From contig NZ_JAESDK010000006.1 of NCBI RefSeq assembly GCF_019249245.1, positions 1 to 64,000 of the forward strand: DNA of 64,000 nt, written 5' to 3'. Both the position numbers and the translations under genes were made by a program. This DNA is from Alteromonas lipotrueiana (GTDB lineage Bacteria; Pseudomonadota; Gammaproteobacteria; Enterobacterales; Alteromonadaceae). Below the pieces are notes generated by a model. That model was not told the DNA's origin and did not search any database. It saw only the letters and a list, made by a program, of their open reading frames with translations. The number at the start of each line of letters is the position of its first letter. The stretch's first letter is position 1. This document shows positions 8,183 through 16,625 of the stretch, piece after piece.

Positions 8183-9913
8183 TTAACCTGCAAAAATTGC
8201 GATGCCGAAGGGGGCCAATGTCACCGCATTGTTGTTAACTTTCATCTCCTGTGTTGCCAAACCTTCTTGCCACGCAAATAAGCACCGCGGGCTGTCGGGT
8301 AGTCCATTTAGCACATATTCTGATAAATGCTGACCAGAAAGGTTGAGATATACCCATACCGGTTTGTCATTCACTTCGTTAAAGCGCCGATAGCCAATAA
8401 CTTTGTTGTCATTGTCCGTATGTACGATATCAGTAAAACCACCGGTTAAACCCGCACTATCGCCCTGGTTATTAGTACGTAAATGAATTAACTCTCTATA
8501 CGCCTGAAGGTACTCGCCAAACTGCTCACGGCGTCCCCAGTCAATATCATCGCCGTCGGTAAAGTAACCTGGTTGCTTAAATTCTTGTCCCTGAAACAGC
8601 ATCGGTAGGCCACAGCTGGTTAATACCAGAGCGCCGGCTAAAATACCCTTATTGCGTGCAAAGTAATCAGTATCAACCTCGCCTGGTGCAACTTCTTCTA
8701 CTATTCGGGCTTGTCCGTTTGCTACCTCGTCATGCGACTCTGTATAAATAACCCGGGCATAGGGACGCTGACTGTACTGGTGTGTTATAGCCTCGACCAG
8801 TGTTTGTACCTGAACGTGCTCATCGTTGCTGCTCAACAGCAGATTACGCACCGGATGCACAAAAGCGGCATCCCATTGCGAGGTATAGCCACAGCCCCCA
8901 TCATCAGCGTAATCGGTAATGAAGTGGTGCTGGTGCAAGTCTTCAGCAACCGTGATTTTGTTATCATAGTTCTGCGCAATAGCCTGGTTGATTTGCTGGA
9001 TCAGACTGTAGGCATCATCAATATTATCGCTGCCGTCATCGGCCCCTGAAACGCTGCGCATAAACGGCACCATATCCATACGAAGACCATCAACGCGATA
9101 CTCTGAGAGCCACATCATCGCATTGTCAGTTAAGTAGGTGCGCACCTCCTGGCGGCCATAGTCAGGACGGGTATCACCCCAGGGGGTGTCACTGCGTTCA
9201 TCGTTATAAAAATAGATGCCGCCTTTGTCATTTTCTTGCCAACCATCAAATTGCCATAAATCAAGATCATCGGGGCCAAAGTGGTTGTAAACCACATCCA
9301 TGATTACCGCTATACCGCGGGCATGTGCCGCATCGACAAAACGCTTCAAACCTTGGGGCCCGCCATAAGCCTGCTCAACGGCAAACGGATGAGCGGGGTT
9401 ATAGCCCCAGCTTAAATCTCCGGCAAATTCGTTAACCGGCATAAGCTCTACTGTATTGATTCCCAGTTCAGCCAAATCGTCCAACCGCGATATAGCGCTA
9501 TCAAATGTTCCTACCGAATCCTCGGTCTTACCGAACGTACCAATATGCAATTCATAGATAACTTGTTCATGCAGCGGGGCCGGGGTAAAGTCAGTCGTTT
9601 CCCAGGTATAGTCATCGGCAAAAATAAGGCTGTGTCCGGCACTATTGGTAAGATTTCGGGCCCGTGGGTCGTTCTTTGACAGCTTTTGCTCATCGGCAGT
9701 AGTAATTAAAAATTTATAGCCTTGCCCATTTTCAGCGTCAGCACATTCACACCACCATACGCCTCCATCTGCTGAGGACATGGGCATTGAGCTTTCATCC
9801 CACTGATTAAAGTCCCCAATCAAATGGACCGCAGTCGCATTTGGAGCCCAAACGGCAAATTGATAGCCTTTGTCTAAAGGCGTAACCCCAAGATTATTGT
9901 TGTAAGATGACAT
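8183..9913 (-). CDS. GH13 alpha-glucan enzyme with CBM48 (branching-enzyme-like)
   Basis: 576 residues: an N-terminal CBM48/E-set domain (about 10-95, YQFAVWAPNATAVHLIGDFN) and a GH13 barrel from about residue 110. Catalytic residues are present: GLRMD with nucleophile Asp280, VAEDLH with Glu324 as acid/base, and ESHDE with His394-Asp395. DVVYNHFGP is region I. The architecture resembles glucan branching enzymes and maltooligosyltrehalose trehalohydrolases, but treY, treS, glgA and similar partner genes are absent nearby, so the reaction is not settled. No signal peptide is seen, so it acts in the cytoplasm. A spaced inverted repeat at 10010-10044 lies upstream and may be an operator. Confidence 0.75.
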   Translation of the reverse strand: MSSYNNNLGVTPLDKGYQFAVWAPNATAVHLIGDFNQWDESSMPMSSADGGVWWCECADAENGQGYKFLITTADEQKLSKNDPRARNLTNSAGHSLIFADDYTWETTDFTPAPLHEQVIYELHIGTFGKTEDSVGTFDSAISRLDDLAELGINTVELMPVNEFAGDLSWGYNPAHPFAVEQAYGGPQGLKRFVDAAHARGIAVIMDVVYNHFGPDDLDLWQFDGWQENDKGGIYFYNDERSDTPWGDTRPDYGRQEVRTYLTDNAMMWLSEYRVDGLRMDMVPFMRSVSGADDGSDNIDDAYSLIQQINQAIAQNYDNKITVAEDLHQHHFITDYADDGGCGYTSQWDAAFVHPVRNLLLSSNDEHVQVQTLVEAITHQYSQRPYARVIYTESHDEVANGQARIVEEVAPGEVDTDYFARNKGILAGALVLTSCGLPMLFQGQEFKQPGYFTDGDDIDWGRREQFGEYLQAYRELIHLRTNNQGDSAGLTGGFTDIVHTDNDNKVIGYRRFNEVNDKPVWVYLNLSGQHLSEYVLNGLPDSPRCLFAWQEGLATQEMKVNNNAVTLAPFGIAIFAG

Positions 9914-10009
9914 GCGCAGAATTCTCCATTAAAAGCCGGCAATCGGCTGATCTCTGAAAGCAAGCGCAATGCCAGTTAAATATGCTCAAATATCAACGCA
10001 CAGACCTTG

Positions 10010-10044
10010 ATGAGTAATTAATGGTCTATGCATATATTACTCAT
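10010..10044. promoter_or_regulatory. Spaced inverted repeat upstream of the GH13 gene
   Basis: ATGAGTAAT (10010-10018) and ATTACTCAT (10036-10044) are perfect 9 bp arms around a 17 bp spacer. The element lies about 100 bp upstream of the GH13 start in a 394 bp gene-free stretch (9914-10307). A regulator-binding site is possible. A shorter palindrome, CCGAT-TGT-ATCGG, follows at 10071-10083. Nothing else in this stretch could be assigned. Confidence 0.3.
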
Positions 10045-10307
10045 AAGTTACTGGATTGGGGGAATAATTACCGATTGTATCGGGTGTGGTAAAACCGGTT
10101 AAGTCTGGTTTACGACGACGTATTATCTGTTGAGCCGCCGTTTTTAAAACATTTTTGCGAAGACAAAGAAAAGTAACGTTGGCAGTCTGGACTTAGCAAA
10201 AGTGGGCGAGTGGGTGTTCATAGTGTACTTTGCTCTTGTCCCTAAGTGCGTGTAATGGCAGTGACCATGCTGATAGCTCTATGTCAGTACAACAAATCCA
10301 ATTTATT

Positions 10308-11597
10308 TCATTTCGCTGACGGGTCGCTGGTGAGGGATGATTTACTAGCCGGAAGCGTAAAATAAAAGGCGCTTCCCTTGCCAGGCCCACTTTCGACCCA
10401 AATCTTTCCATTTTGTGCTTCCACTAAGCCTTTAACAATACTTAAACCCAGCCCCATCCCGGCTTTTTGCATGGTTCCTGTTTGTCTGAACCGGTCAAAA
10501 ATATAGGGAAGCTGCTCAGCAGCAATGCCCTGGCCTGTGTCAGTAACCACGATACAAAGGTCATCTTCTTTGTGTGTCGCCCCGACGTAAATCTGGCCAC
10601 CTGGTGAGGTAAATTTGATGGCGTTACCGATAAGGTTTGACAGTATTTGTAAAAACCGTGAACGGTCGCACATAACATTTAAATCGGTGGGGAAATTATA
10701 GAAAAGTGTTAATTCTGCTTTTGCAGCTATTGGAACCATTTGCTCTTCGCTTTCGAGCAAAACATCGGTCAGGCTAGTAGCGGTTATCTCAACAGTAAGT
10801 TGCCCTGCCTGAAGACTTCCCAAGTCAAAAAGGTCACGAATAAGCCGGTCCATCGTTTTTACTGACCGGGCGATAGTATTGATAAGACGCGCTTGTTGCT
10901 CATTGGTCTCGCTACCGGGCGTACTTTGCAGCAGGTCTGTACTTAACGAAATGGTATTTAACGGATTACGCAAATCGTGCGACACAACATTGAGCATGGC
11001 ATCCCGGGCGTGAACGGCGTTTTCGGCCACAGATCGAGCTTCGCGTTCTTTTTCTTCGGAAATCTGTAACTCAGCCTGCTGCTCTTTTAGCTTTTGAAGT
11101 GCCAGCATAAGCTCACCATTTTGCTGACGAATGATATCTACCTGATTAGGGGGGCTTACCTTTTGCAGCTCGCCTATAATCTTTTGTATCTCTTCTTGAG
11201 TAACCAGTTTGTCTGAATTAAGGTGGCAATCCAGCAAAACCTTAATGGTATCGGCGCTGTCTGAAACAGTGAACCTATCAACTAATCGGCCGCAACCACT
11301 AAAGTAGTTTTTAGAAGAGGGAGTGTTGGCGTCATGTTGTAACTTCTTCACCTCTGCGCCTTCGCCGCACACTGCTACCCGTATACAGGCTGGATGGTCA
11401 GTGGTAATAGTAAAAGTCGCCATTCCTTCAGTTGTATGCATAAACACAGTGCGGCCGACTTCAGAAATTGCAGTGGCGAAACGCGTTTGCTTTAATCCTT
11501 CGATGCCCAGAAGCTTACAAATATGCGAGGCACGTTGGCGTAAGAATACAACATCGGCTTCTTTCATTACTCTTACTTCGGTTAGTACTACATCCAT
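10308..11597 (-). CDS. Histidine kinase with degenerate N-terminal RsbT-like domain (stressosome output)
   Basis: 429 residues from the ATG at 11597, chosen because GAAG lies 5 nt before it and it starts 7 nt past the upstream stop. Residues 1-130 align with RsbT encoded in the same operon, but GRN of the N-box is GRT, the DAGPG box is VCGEG, and the glycine lid is missing, while the following GCGRLVDRFTV is conserved. A coiled coil (about 165-205) leads to HisKA with VVSHDLRNPLN, then an intact HATPase with N-box NLIGNAIKFT, DTGQGI and GMGLGLSIV. There are no membrane segments or receiver domain. It is last in the stressosome operon and is the likely output kinase; its response regulator must be encoded elsewhere. 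Confidence 0.87.
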   Translation of the reverse strand: MDVVLTEVRVMKEADVVFLRQRASHICKLLGIEGLKQTRFATAISEVGRTVFMHTTEGMATFTITTDHPACIRVAVCGEGAEVKKLQHDANTPSSKNYFSGCGRLVDRFTVSDSADTIKVLLDCHLNSDKLVTQEEIQKIIGELQKVSPPNQVDIIRQQNGELMLALQKLKEQQAELQISEEKEREARSVAENAVHARDAMLNVVSHDLRNPLNTISLSTDLLQSTPGSETNEQQARLINTIARSVKTMDRLIRDLFDLGSLQAGQLTVEITATSLTDVLLESEEQMVPIAAKAELTLFYNFPTDLNVMCDRSRFLQILSNLIGNAIKFTSPGGQIYVGATHKEDDLCIVVTDTGQGIAAEQLPYIFDRFRQTGTMQKAGMGLGLSIVKGLVEAQNGKIWVESGPGKGSAFYFTLPASKSSLTSDPSAK

Positions 11598-11604
11598 AGT
11601 ATCT

Positions 11605-12630
11605 TCAACAAAAATCCAAAGGTTTGTACACAAGAACACCGACATCATCTTGTCGATGGGCAAAATCACGATATAAAACAGCGGCAATAAGAGAGGGCGA
11701 TTTCATAGTAATCCCCGGATAGTCGGATAATTCCCAGCCAGACTTCAGACCATCGGTATGTAAAATAAGAATATTCTGGGGTGAAAATGGGTAGGTATAT
11801 TCGCGTAGCGTATGCACCGACTCACCCAGCGTACCATTGTGGGATACTAAGCCTCTGACTTTATTGTTGCCTTCCCAGACGGTTCCTGAAAGGTTGCCCA
11901 CACCGCAAAAAGAAAGATAGCCGGCGGCTAAATCAATTTCTGCGATAGCGGCTACGCCGCCTCGAAGCTCATTAACGCAGTGGTGGGCATGTATTAACGA
12001 GTTTTTTAATGAAGAGGTCACCGAATTAAGATTACAAATAATTTGCTCAGCGGAAAGCGCTGCAATATCACCGTGTCCTAAACCATCTACCATCGTTAAA
12101 CGAAGTATATTTGTTGCCCACTGTGCAAAGTCCCAGGCATCGCCACACGCGATTTCACCTGGTTTTGCTACATTAATACCATTAACCGCTGATGCTTTAG
12201 GTAAGGAAGAAATATGGTTACAAAATTCTGCATGAATTATACAGCCTTTGTCAGGCATAGAGTAGACATCGAAAGAGTTAGAAAGCCTTGCTATGGCGCC
12301 TAATCCTACTCCCCGTGAGTCTCCGGTTGAAAAGCCATCTTGCAGACATTTGGCCACGTTATGCATGCCGGGGCCTTTATCTATAGCAAAAAACACCACA
12401 TGAGTGTCGTCGCTATCGGCCCAGGCACTAATAAGAATTTCACCGGTGCCCGCATGCTGAAGAATATTTGTGCAAGCTTCAGTAATCGCTATAGACAGAC
12501 GACCCGACGCAGTGCAGGTCATGGCCACAGATTCACCCATCGCAACAGCGGTTCGTCTGGCAAAACCGACTGAGGAGTCGTCTGACACCAGTATAGTTTT
12601 ATAGGTATTCAATATTATTCGTCCAGCCAA
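11605..12630 (-). CDS. Fused RsbT-like kinase / RsbX-like PP2C phosphatase
   Basis: 341 residues if started at TTG 12630; a TTG at 12612, just after the rsbT stop and preceded by GGACGA, is equally plausible. No ATG is available without cutting into the first domain. Residues 10-135 form a GHKL kinase domain with intact ITEACTNILQH, DKGPGM and GVGLGAIARL. Residues 155-338 form a SpoIIE/RsbX-type PP2C domain with metal residues in CGDAWDF, MVDGLGHGD, LHTDGL and RQDDVGV. RsbX dephosphorylates RsbR and RsbS to reset the stressosome. The fusion puts phosphorylating and resetting activities into one chain. It overlaps rsbT by up to 16 bp. Confidence 0.85.
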   Translation of the reverse strand: MAGRIILNTYKTILVSDDSSVGFARRTAVAMGESVAMTCTASGRLSIAITEACTNILQHAGTGEILISAWADSDDTHVVFFAIDKGPGMHNVAKCLQDGFSTGDSRGVGLGAIARLSNSFDVYSMPDKGCIIHAEFCNHISSLPKASAVNGINVAKPGEIACGDAWDFAQWATNILRLTMVDGLGHGDIAALSAEQIICNLNSVTSSLKNSLIHAHHCVNELRGGVAAIAEIDLAAGYLSFCGVGNLSGTVWEGNNKVRGLVSHNGTLGESVHTLREYTYPFSPQNILILHTDGLKSGWELSDYPGITMKSPSLIAAVLYRDFAHRQDDVGVLVYKPLDFC

Positions 12631-13019
12631 CTGATAGCGATAATACGCACACCCCGCGGTGTAACTGGAATTACTGTAAACTCATTTACCAATCGCTTTG
12701 CGCCACTTAAGCCCAGGCCCATACCATCTTTTGAGGTATACCCGTCGGTCAGAGCAAGGTCAAGATCTGGGATGCCCGGACCGGCATCTTCAAAATCCAG
12801 GCGTATACCTTTGGCCTTGTCCTTTACAACGATAACAGCCCGCATGTGGCCGCCTTTACCGTGAATAAGTGTGTTTCGGCCTAATTCGACTGCAGCAGTC
12901 ATAAGCCTGGTCATATCCAATACACCGAAGCCCACAGACGAAGCCAGTTGCCGTACGCATTTTCGCACCAGCAGAAGGTCTTCTTCCATCTTAATAGGGA
13001 CGTACTCAGAATTGAGCAT
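12615..13019 (-). CDS. rsbT: RsbT-type stressosome serine/threonine switch kinase
   Basis: 134 residues, a single GHKL ATPase domain. ATP-site motifs are complete: AVELGRNTLIHG (N-box), FEDAGPGIPD (G1) and KDGMGLGLSGAKRLV (G2 lid). In Bacillus RsbT is held on the RsbR/RsbS scaffold, phosphorylates both upon stress and is then released to its downstream target. The gene starts with ATG six nucleotides after the rsbS stop codon, so translation is probably coupled. No RsbU phosphatase gene is present; the likely partners here are the fused kinase-phosphatase and the histidine kinase encoded downstream. Confidence 0.92.
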   Translation of the reverse strand: MLNSEYVPIKMEEDLLLVRKCVRQLASSVGFGVLDMTRLMTAAVELGRNTLIHGKGGHMRAVIVVKDKAKGIRLDFEDAGPGIPDLDLALTDGYTSKDGMGLGLSGAKRLVNEFTVIPVTPRGVRIIAISWLDE

Positions 13020-13025
13020 CTGATG

Positions 13026-13385
13026 CTATTTATTTATTATTTTATTGAGCAATAGCATGCCTTTATCGATATTCAGCGCCGTACTTACACCTTCAAGCGT
13101 TACCCCCATCTCAACCAGAGTCATCGCCACCGGTGGGCGCATACCCACCAGCACCGTATGTGCATCTAATATCCGTGATGTTTGTGCAATATTTCCCACA
13201 ATGCGTGCGATATAAGAGTCAACAATATCTAACGCAGAGATATCTATCAAAACTCCTTTTGCGTGGGTCTCACTTAGCCGGTGAGTAAGGTCTTCCTGAA
13301 GATTTGTTGCAAGTCGGTCATGCATATCAACTTGAATGGTAACAAGTAAGAGCGTTCCGACATGTAAGATAGGTATTCTTTCCAA
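13026..13385 (-). CDS. rsbS: RsbS-type stressosome STAS scaffold protein
   Basis: 119 residues forming one STAS domain. LIDISALDIVDSYIARIVG carries the Ser equivalent to phosphorylated Ser59 of Bacillus RsbS, and LVGMRPPVAMTLVEMG is the conserved second half. The start codon is TTG at 13385, with AGGA 7 nt before it in a segment that overlaps the rsbR stop codon. A weak start codon may help keep RsbS below RsbR, as in the Bacillus stressosome where RsbR outnumbers RsbS. RsbS would form the icosahedral core with RsbR and retain RsbT. Confidence 0.92.
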   Translation of the reverse strand: MERIPILHVGTLLLVTIQVDMHDRLATNLQEDLTHRLSETHAKGVLIDISALDIVDSYIARIVGNIAQTSRILDAHTVLVGMRPPVAMTLVEMGVTLEGVSTALNIDKGMLLLNKIINK

Positions 13386-13394
13386 CTTACAGTC

Positions 13395-14255
13395 CTATTT
13401 ATTGATTGGGTTTACTTCAAGACCTTGAAATTCGAACGCATATTTTATTGCAGCGGCCATGGTTGATTTAGTTACAACATCTCCCAATGACACACCCAGA
13501 TGAACCATAGTCTGCGCAATTTGTGGTCGTATTCCTGATATAATGCAGCGTGCTCCCATGAGCTGCGCCGCGCTGACAGTGCGAATAAGATGTTGCGCCG
13601 TAAGCGTATCGACAACAGGCACGCCGGTAATATCAATAATAGTAATTTCAGACTGAGTAGAAGATAAGGTTTCCAGTAACGACTCCATCACAAGCTGCGT
13701 TCGTTTGGAGTCCAGCGTGCCAATAATAGGCAAGCCCAGTACGCCATCCCACAATTGCACTACAGGGCACGAGAGTTCAAACATCTCTTCTCGTTGGCGG
13801 GTGATAACTTCTTCTCGGGTCGCCAGATAGACCTCGGTGGTAAACAACCCTAGCGTGTCCAATACCAGCGAAATTTCCCAAAGCCGTTCTGTTACTTTTG
13901 CATCTGCCTGGCTTTGTTCTTTTATTAGGTGGAAAAGAGGACGCTTTAGTGAAAAAACAAATGTCGCTGTTTCAGAAGGCGTAAAACCCTGGTTTGTGCG
14001 GCGCTTGGCGATATCAGTTAACAGTGCAGCCATAGGAGCCCAGGCGTCGCTGGTCATATCCGGATGGTTTTTCTTTGAAAAACAATTCACAAACAGTGTA
14101 ACGAAGGAAGAGCACTGCTCACGTAGCTCATCTTCCTGGACGAGATAAGATCGAAATCCATCGGAATGAAGCTGCGATTCTACCCATTTTTCGAGTAGTT
14201 GTTCCTGGTATTCGTCGAAAATAAGATGAAGTACTTGGTCTAATGGTTCAGGCAT
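13395..14255 (-). CDS. rsbR: RsbR-type stressosome sensor with RsbRD-like N-terminus
   Basis: 286 residues. About 1-160 is a helical sensor domain of RsbRD_N character (FTPSETATFVFSLKRPLF); I see no heme-globin or PAS signature and no membrane segment. About 165-280 is a STAS domain with PIIGTLDSKRTQ, IDITGVPVVDTLTAQ and ISGIRPQIAQTMVHLG. The Thr in VVDT corresponds to Thr205 of Bacillus RsbRA. The other phospho-site, Thr171, probably aligns with Ser in LDSKR, which would be a conservative change. GGAA lies 7 nt before the ATG. It is the first gene of the operon and would be the signal-perceiving turret; the signal is unknown. Confidence 0.92.
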   Translation of the reverse strand: MPEPLDQVLHLIFDEYQEQLLEKWVESQLHSDGFRSYLVQEDELREQCSSFVTLFVNCFSKKNHPDMTSDAWAPMAALLTDIAKRRTNQGFTPSETATFVFSLKRPLFHLIKEQSQADAKVTERLWEISLVLDTLGLFTTEVYLATREEVITRQREEMFELSCPVVQLWDGVLGLPIIGTLDSKRTQLVMESLLETLSSTQSEITIIDITGVPVVDTLTAQHLIRTVSAAQLMGARCIISGIRPQIAQTMVHLGVSLGDVVTKSTMAAAIKYAFEFQGLEVNPINK

Positions 14256-14288
14256 AACTTAATTCCGACATACTATTTAAAGTTTAAA

Positions 14289-14317
14289 ATTATAAAGACA
14301 ACGACTTAACAATACAA
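14289..14317 (-). promoter_or_regulatory. Predicted sigma-70 promoter of the stressosome operon
   Basis: On the minus strand TTGTAT (14312-14317) is 17 bp from a consensus TATAAT (14289-14294). Transcription would start about 26 nt before the rsbR ATG. This suggests housekeeping expression of the sensor. Confidence 0.6.
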
Positions 14318-14864
14318 ATTCAATAAATTACCCAAAAGTCTAATTGTAATCTGGCATTATTCGTTTCTGTTCGTCTGGCTATAACAAATTTTCTGGCATT
14401 TAATCTGCTAAATTGTACTGGCAGTATCCAGGGGCAAAATATATAAACCAGTAGACAAGATATCTTAAAAACCTGCTATTTAATACAGGTTAAATTTTAT
14501 ATTTGAAAGTGTATGAATTTTCTTACTTTTTGCAAATACATGGCCTATTGATGCACGGCTAAATATTCATGTTACTGGTAGTGCCTTAGGCGCTTTGCGA
14601 CTGCAAGATTGCTGAAGCGTTGCAACATAGCCGGTAACATAGCCAGCCAAAATTTACCGTCTTCTTGCTGACCTGCAAAAATACACGCTATTATTGGCTA
14701 AACGCCAGGGTAGATGGGTATATTGTCGGTTGCCGGTCACTTTGTCTGAACGGGTTCGGGTTCATAGTAATAACGAGGTTCACATATCACTTCGAGTATT
14801 TACAGGATGTAAAAAATAACTTATTTATCCAATCTGGTGAGCGCTGTAATAATCAGGAAAACGC
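14318..14864. other. Gene-free region between rsbR and arsC
   Basis: About 550 bp of AT-rich DNA upstream of two divergent genes. It contains a short direct repeat of ACATAGCC (14625-14632 and 14637-14644, 12 bp period). An open frame across 14665-14868 lacks a ribosome-binding site and recognisable content. No ars operator could be identified. Confidence 0.4.
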
Positions 14865-15335
14865 ATGAAAATATTATTTGTTTGTACTCACAACCGGTGT
14901 CGCAGTATTTTAAGCGAAGCCATTTTTAATCAGCTAGGTAACAACAATATTGACGCTAAAAGTGCCGGCAGTCATCCTGCTGGTGAAGTGCACCCTGCTA
15001 CATTGCAGCATTTACAGCAAGCTGGATACCCAACCGAAGGGTTAAAAAGTGAGTCGTGGAATGACTTTGAAGATTTTGCGCCTGATGTGGTAATTACCGT
15101 GTGTGATTCGGCCGCAGGTGAGGCGTGTCCGGTATATTTTGGCAAAACGTTAAAAGTACATTGGGGCCTGGCCGATCCATCAAAGATACAAGACAGTGAA
15201 GAAGCCCAGGCAAGAGCTTTTGAGGCCATAATAAGAGAGATTGAAGAACGGGCTAAAGCGTTAAACCGGTTTGCTACGATTAACCTGGAGGGTGATGCTC
15301 TGCGCGTAGTCCTAAATCGACTTGGCGCAAACTAA
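14865..15335 (+). CDS. arsC: Arsenate reductase, low-molecular-weight phosphatase type
   Basis: 156 residues with the LMW-PTP fold. The P-loop is FVCTHNRCRS (CX5R) at residues 6-15. VCDSAAGEACP near residue 80 holds the two additional Cys of thioredoxin-coupled arsenate reductases, and HWGLADPS provides the catalytic Asp. The enzyme reduces arsenate to arsenite through a Cys relay that is recycled by thioredoxin. No arsR, arsB or acr3 gene is adjacent, so it stands apart from a resistance operon. A protein tyrosine phosphatase role is less likely because the relay Cys pair is present. Confidence 0.9.
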   Translation: MKILFVCTHNRCRSILSEAIFNQLGNNNIDAKSAGSHPAGEVHPATLQHLQQAGYPTEGLKSESWNDFEDFAPDVVITVCDSAAGEACPVYFGKTLKVHWGLADPSKIQDSEEAQARAFEAIIREIEERAKALNRFATINLEGDALRVVLNRLGAN

Positions 15336-15576
15336 CCAGCAGAATTTTTTATTGGACTTGTAGAGTGTTGCTTATGGGGGCGGGTAGTACTGTGTATTAT
15401 TTGTGTCGTAGCCGGTAGTCTGGTTTTCGACGTTTTTGAAGTTATAGCCTTAGCAGAGATTACGCAGCTTAATCTGATGGTGGGTGCACTATTTGGTTTA
15501 GGCTAGCTCGTGGGAAGGATGGCTTTGAGAAGTGTGCCGGTAATACTGCCGCTGGTGTGTTCTGCTTAAACGCGTA

Positions 15577-15604
15577 AACCACCGCACAGCTTAGTGCGGT
15601 GGTT
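15577..15604 (-). terminator. Hairpin after gpmA
   Basis: AACCACCGCAC (15577-15587) and GTGCGGTGGTT (15594-15604) form an 11 bp perfect stem with a 6 nt loop, 22 nt past the gpmA stop on the minus strand. The T-tract is weak. The rest of the 291 bp gap back to arsC shows no gene. Confidence 0.6.
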
Positions 15605-15626
15605 CCGACCTGATATTTCACCAGGA

Positions 15627-16376
15627 CTATTTTTTCGCAGCGCCTTGCTTAGCTACGGCGTCTTGCATTTTTTTAATTGAATCTGCATCGCCTAAATAGT
15701 TTTTAGATATGGGCTTAAGGTTTTCATCCAGTTCGTAAACCAAAGGCACACCTGTGGGTATGTTCAGCTCAAGAACTTCTTCTTCGCTCATGCCGTCCAG
15801 GTATTTCACAAGAGCGCGTAAACTGTTCCCATGCGCAGCAATAATCACACGTTGCCCCTGTTGAATGCTGGGACGAATAACGTCATGCCAGTAAGGTAAA
15901 ACACGCTCAATAGTGAGTTTTAAGCTTTCGCCTTTAGGTAAAATAGACGCGTCAATATTACTATAGCGCGTATCCTGGCCAGGAAAATGTTCGCTGCTTT
16001 CTTCAACCGCCGGAGGGGGTACATCAAAGCTACGACGCCAAATTTTTACCTGCTCGGCACCGTGCTTTTCTGCGGTTTCAGCTTTATCTAGTCCGGTAAG
16101 TGCTCCATAGTGACGCTCGTTTAACCGCCAATGACGCTGAACCGGTAAATAATGCTGCCCCATTTCTTCTAAGGTTAGATTTAACGTTTTAATAGCCCGC
16201 AATAATACCGAGGTATAGGCCAAATCAAATTCAAAGCCAGCCTCTTTTAATAGCTTCCCCGCGTTTTTAGCCTGAGCTACACCTGTATCGGTGAGGTCAA
16301 CATCGTGCCAGCCTGTAAAGCGGTTTTCAAGGTTCCATTGGCTTTCACCATGGCGAATCAGTACCAGTTTATACAT
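15627..16376 (-). CDS. gpmA: 2,3-bisphosphoglycerate-dependent phosphoglycerate mutase
   Basis: 249 residues, the usual length. It interconverts 3- and 2-phosphoglycerate in glycolysis and gluconeogenesis. The phosphohistidine motif [18 protein letters not shown] is at the N-terminus, with [18 protein letters not shown] in the substrate loop and the second catalytic His in [13 protein letters not shown]. Residues after 230 form the C-terminal tail typical of dPGM. It is a single-gene unit with its own terminator hairpin. Confidence 0.97.
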   Translation of the reverse strand: MYKLVLIRHGESQWNLENRFTGWHDVDLTDTGVAQAKNAGKLLKEAGFEFDLAYTSVLLRAIKTLNLTLEEMGQHYLPVQRHWRLNERHYGALTGLDKAETAEKHGAEQVKIWRRSFDVPPPAVEESSEHFPGQDTRYSNIDASILPKGESLKLTIERVLPYWHDVIRPSIQQGQRVIIAAHGNSLRALVKYLDGMSEEEVLELNIPTGVPLVYELDENLKPISKNYLGDADSIKKMQDAVAKQGAAKK

Positions 16377-16625
16377 ACAAAAGTTACCCTAAAGACAAGT
16401 TATACGAAAATACGAATGCCGTATTGGTCGCGGTGACCGATTTTGATCTATGAATTACATTATCATCCTTTATCGGCCTCATAAAATCCAGCGTATCGAA
16501 GATACAAATATAGCGGCATAATATTTTGCAGCTGGCATGCATTGTGCTTTATCTATCTTACAAGTAGGAAATTTATTTCCACTATCACAATTATTTCGAT
16601 GTTTAGCCTGTAATGAGGTAGCGGT

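Noticed and set aside
10308..14255. SigB-type partner switching (RsbU, RsbV, RsbW, SigB) in the stressosome operon
   Set aside because: None of the flanking genes encodes a sigma factor, an anti-sigma antagonist pair or an RsbU-type phosphatase; the last gene is a histidine kinase.
14665..14868. Plus-strand open frame of 67 codons before arsC
   Set aside because: It has no ribosome-binding site and its composition is that of intergenic DNA; it overlaps the arsC start.
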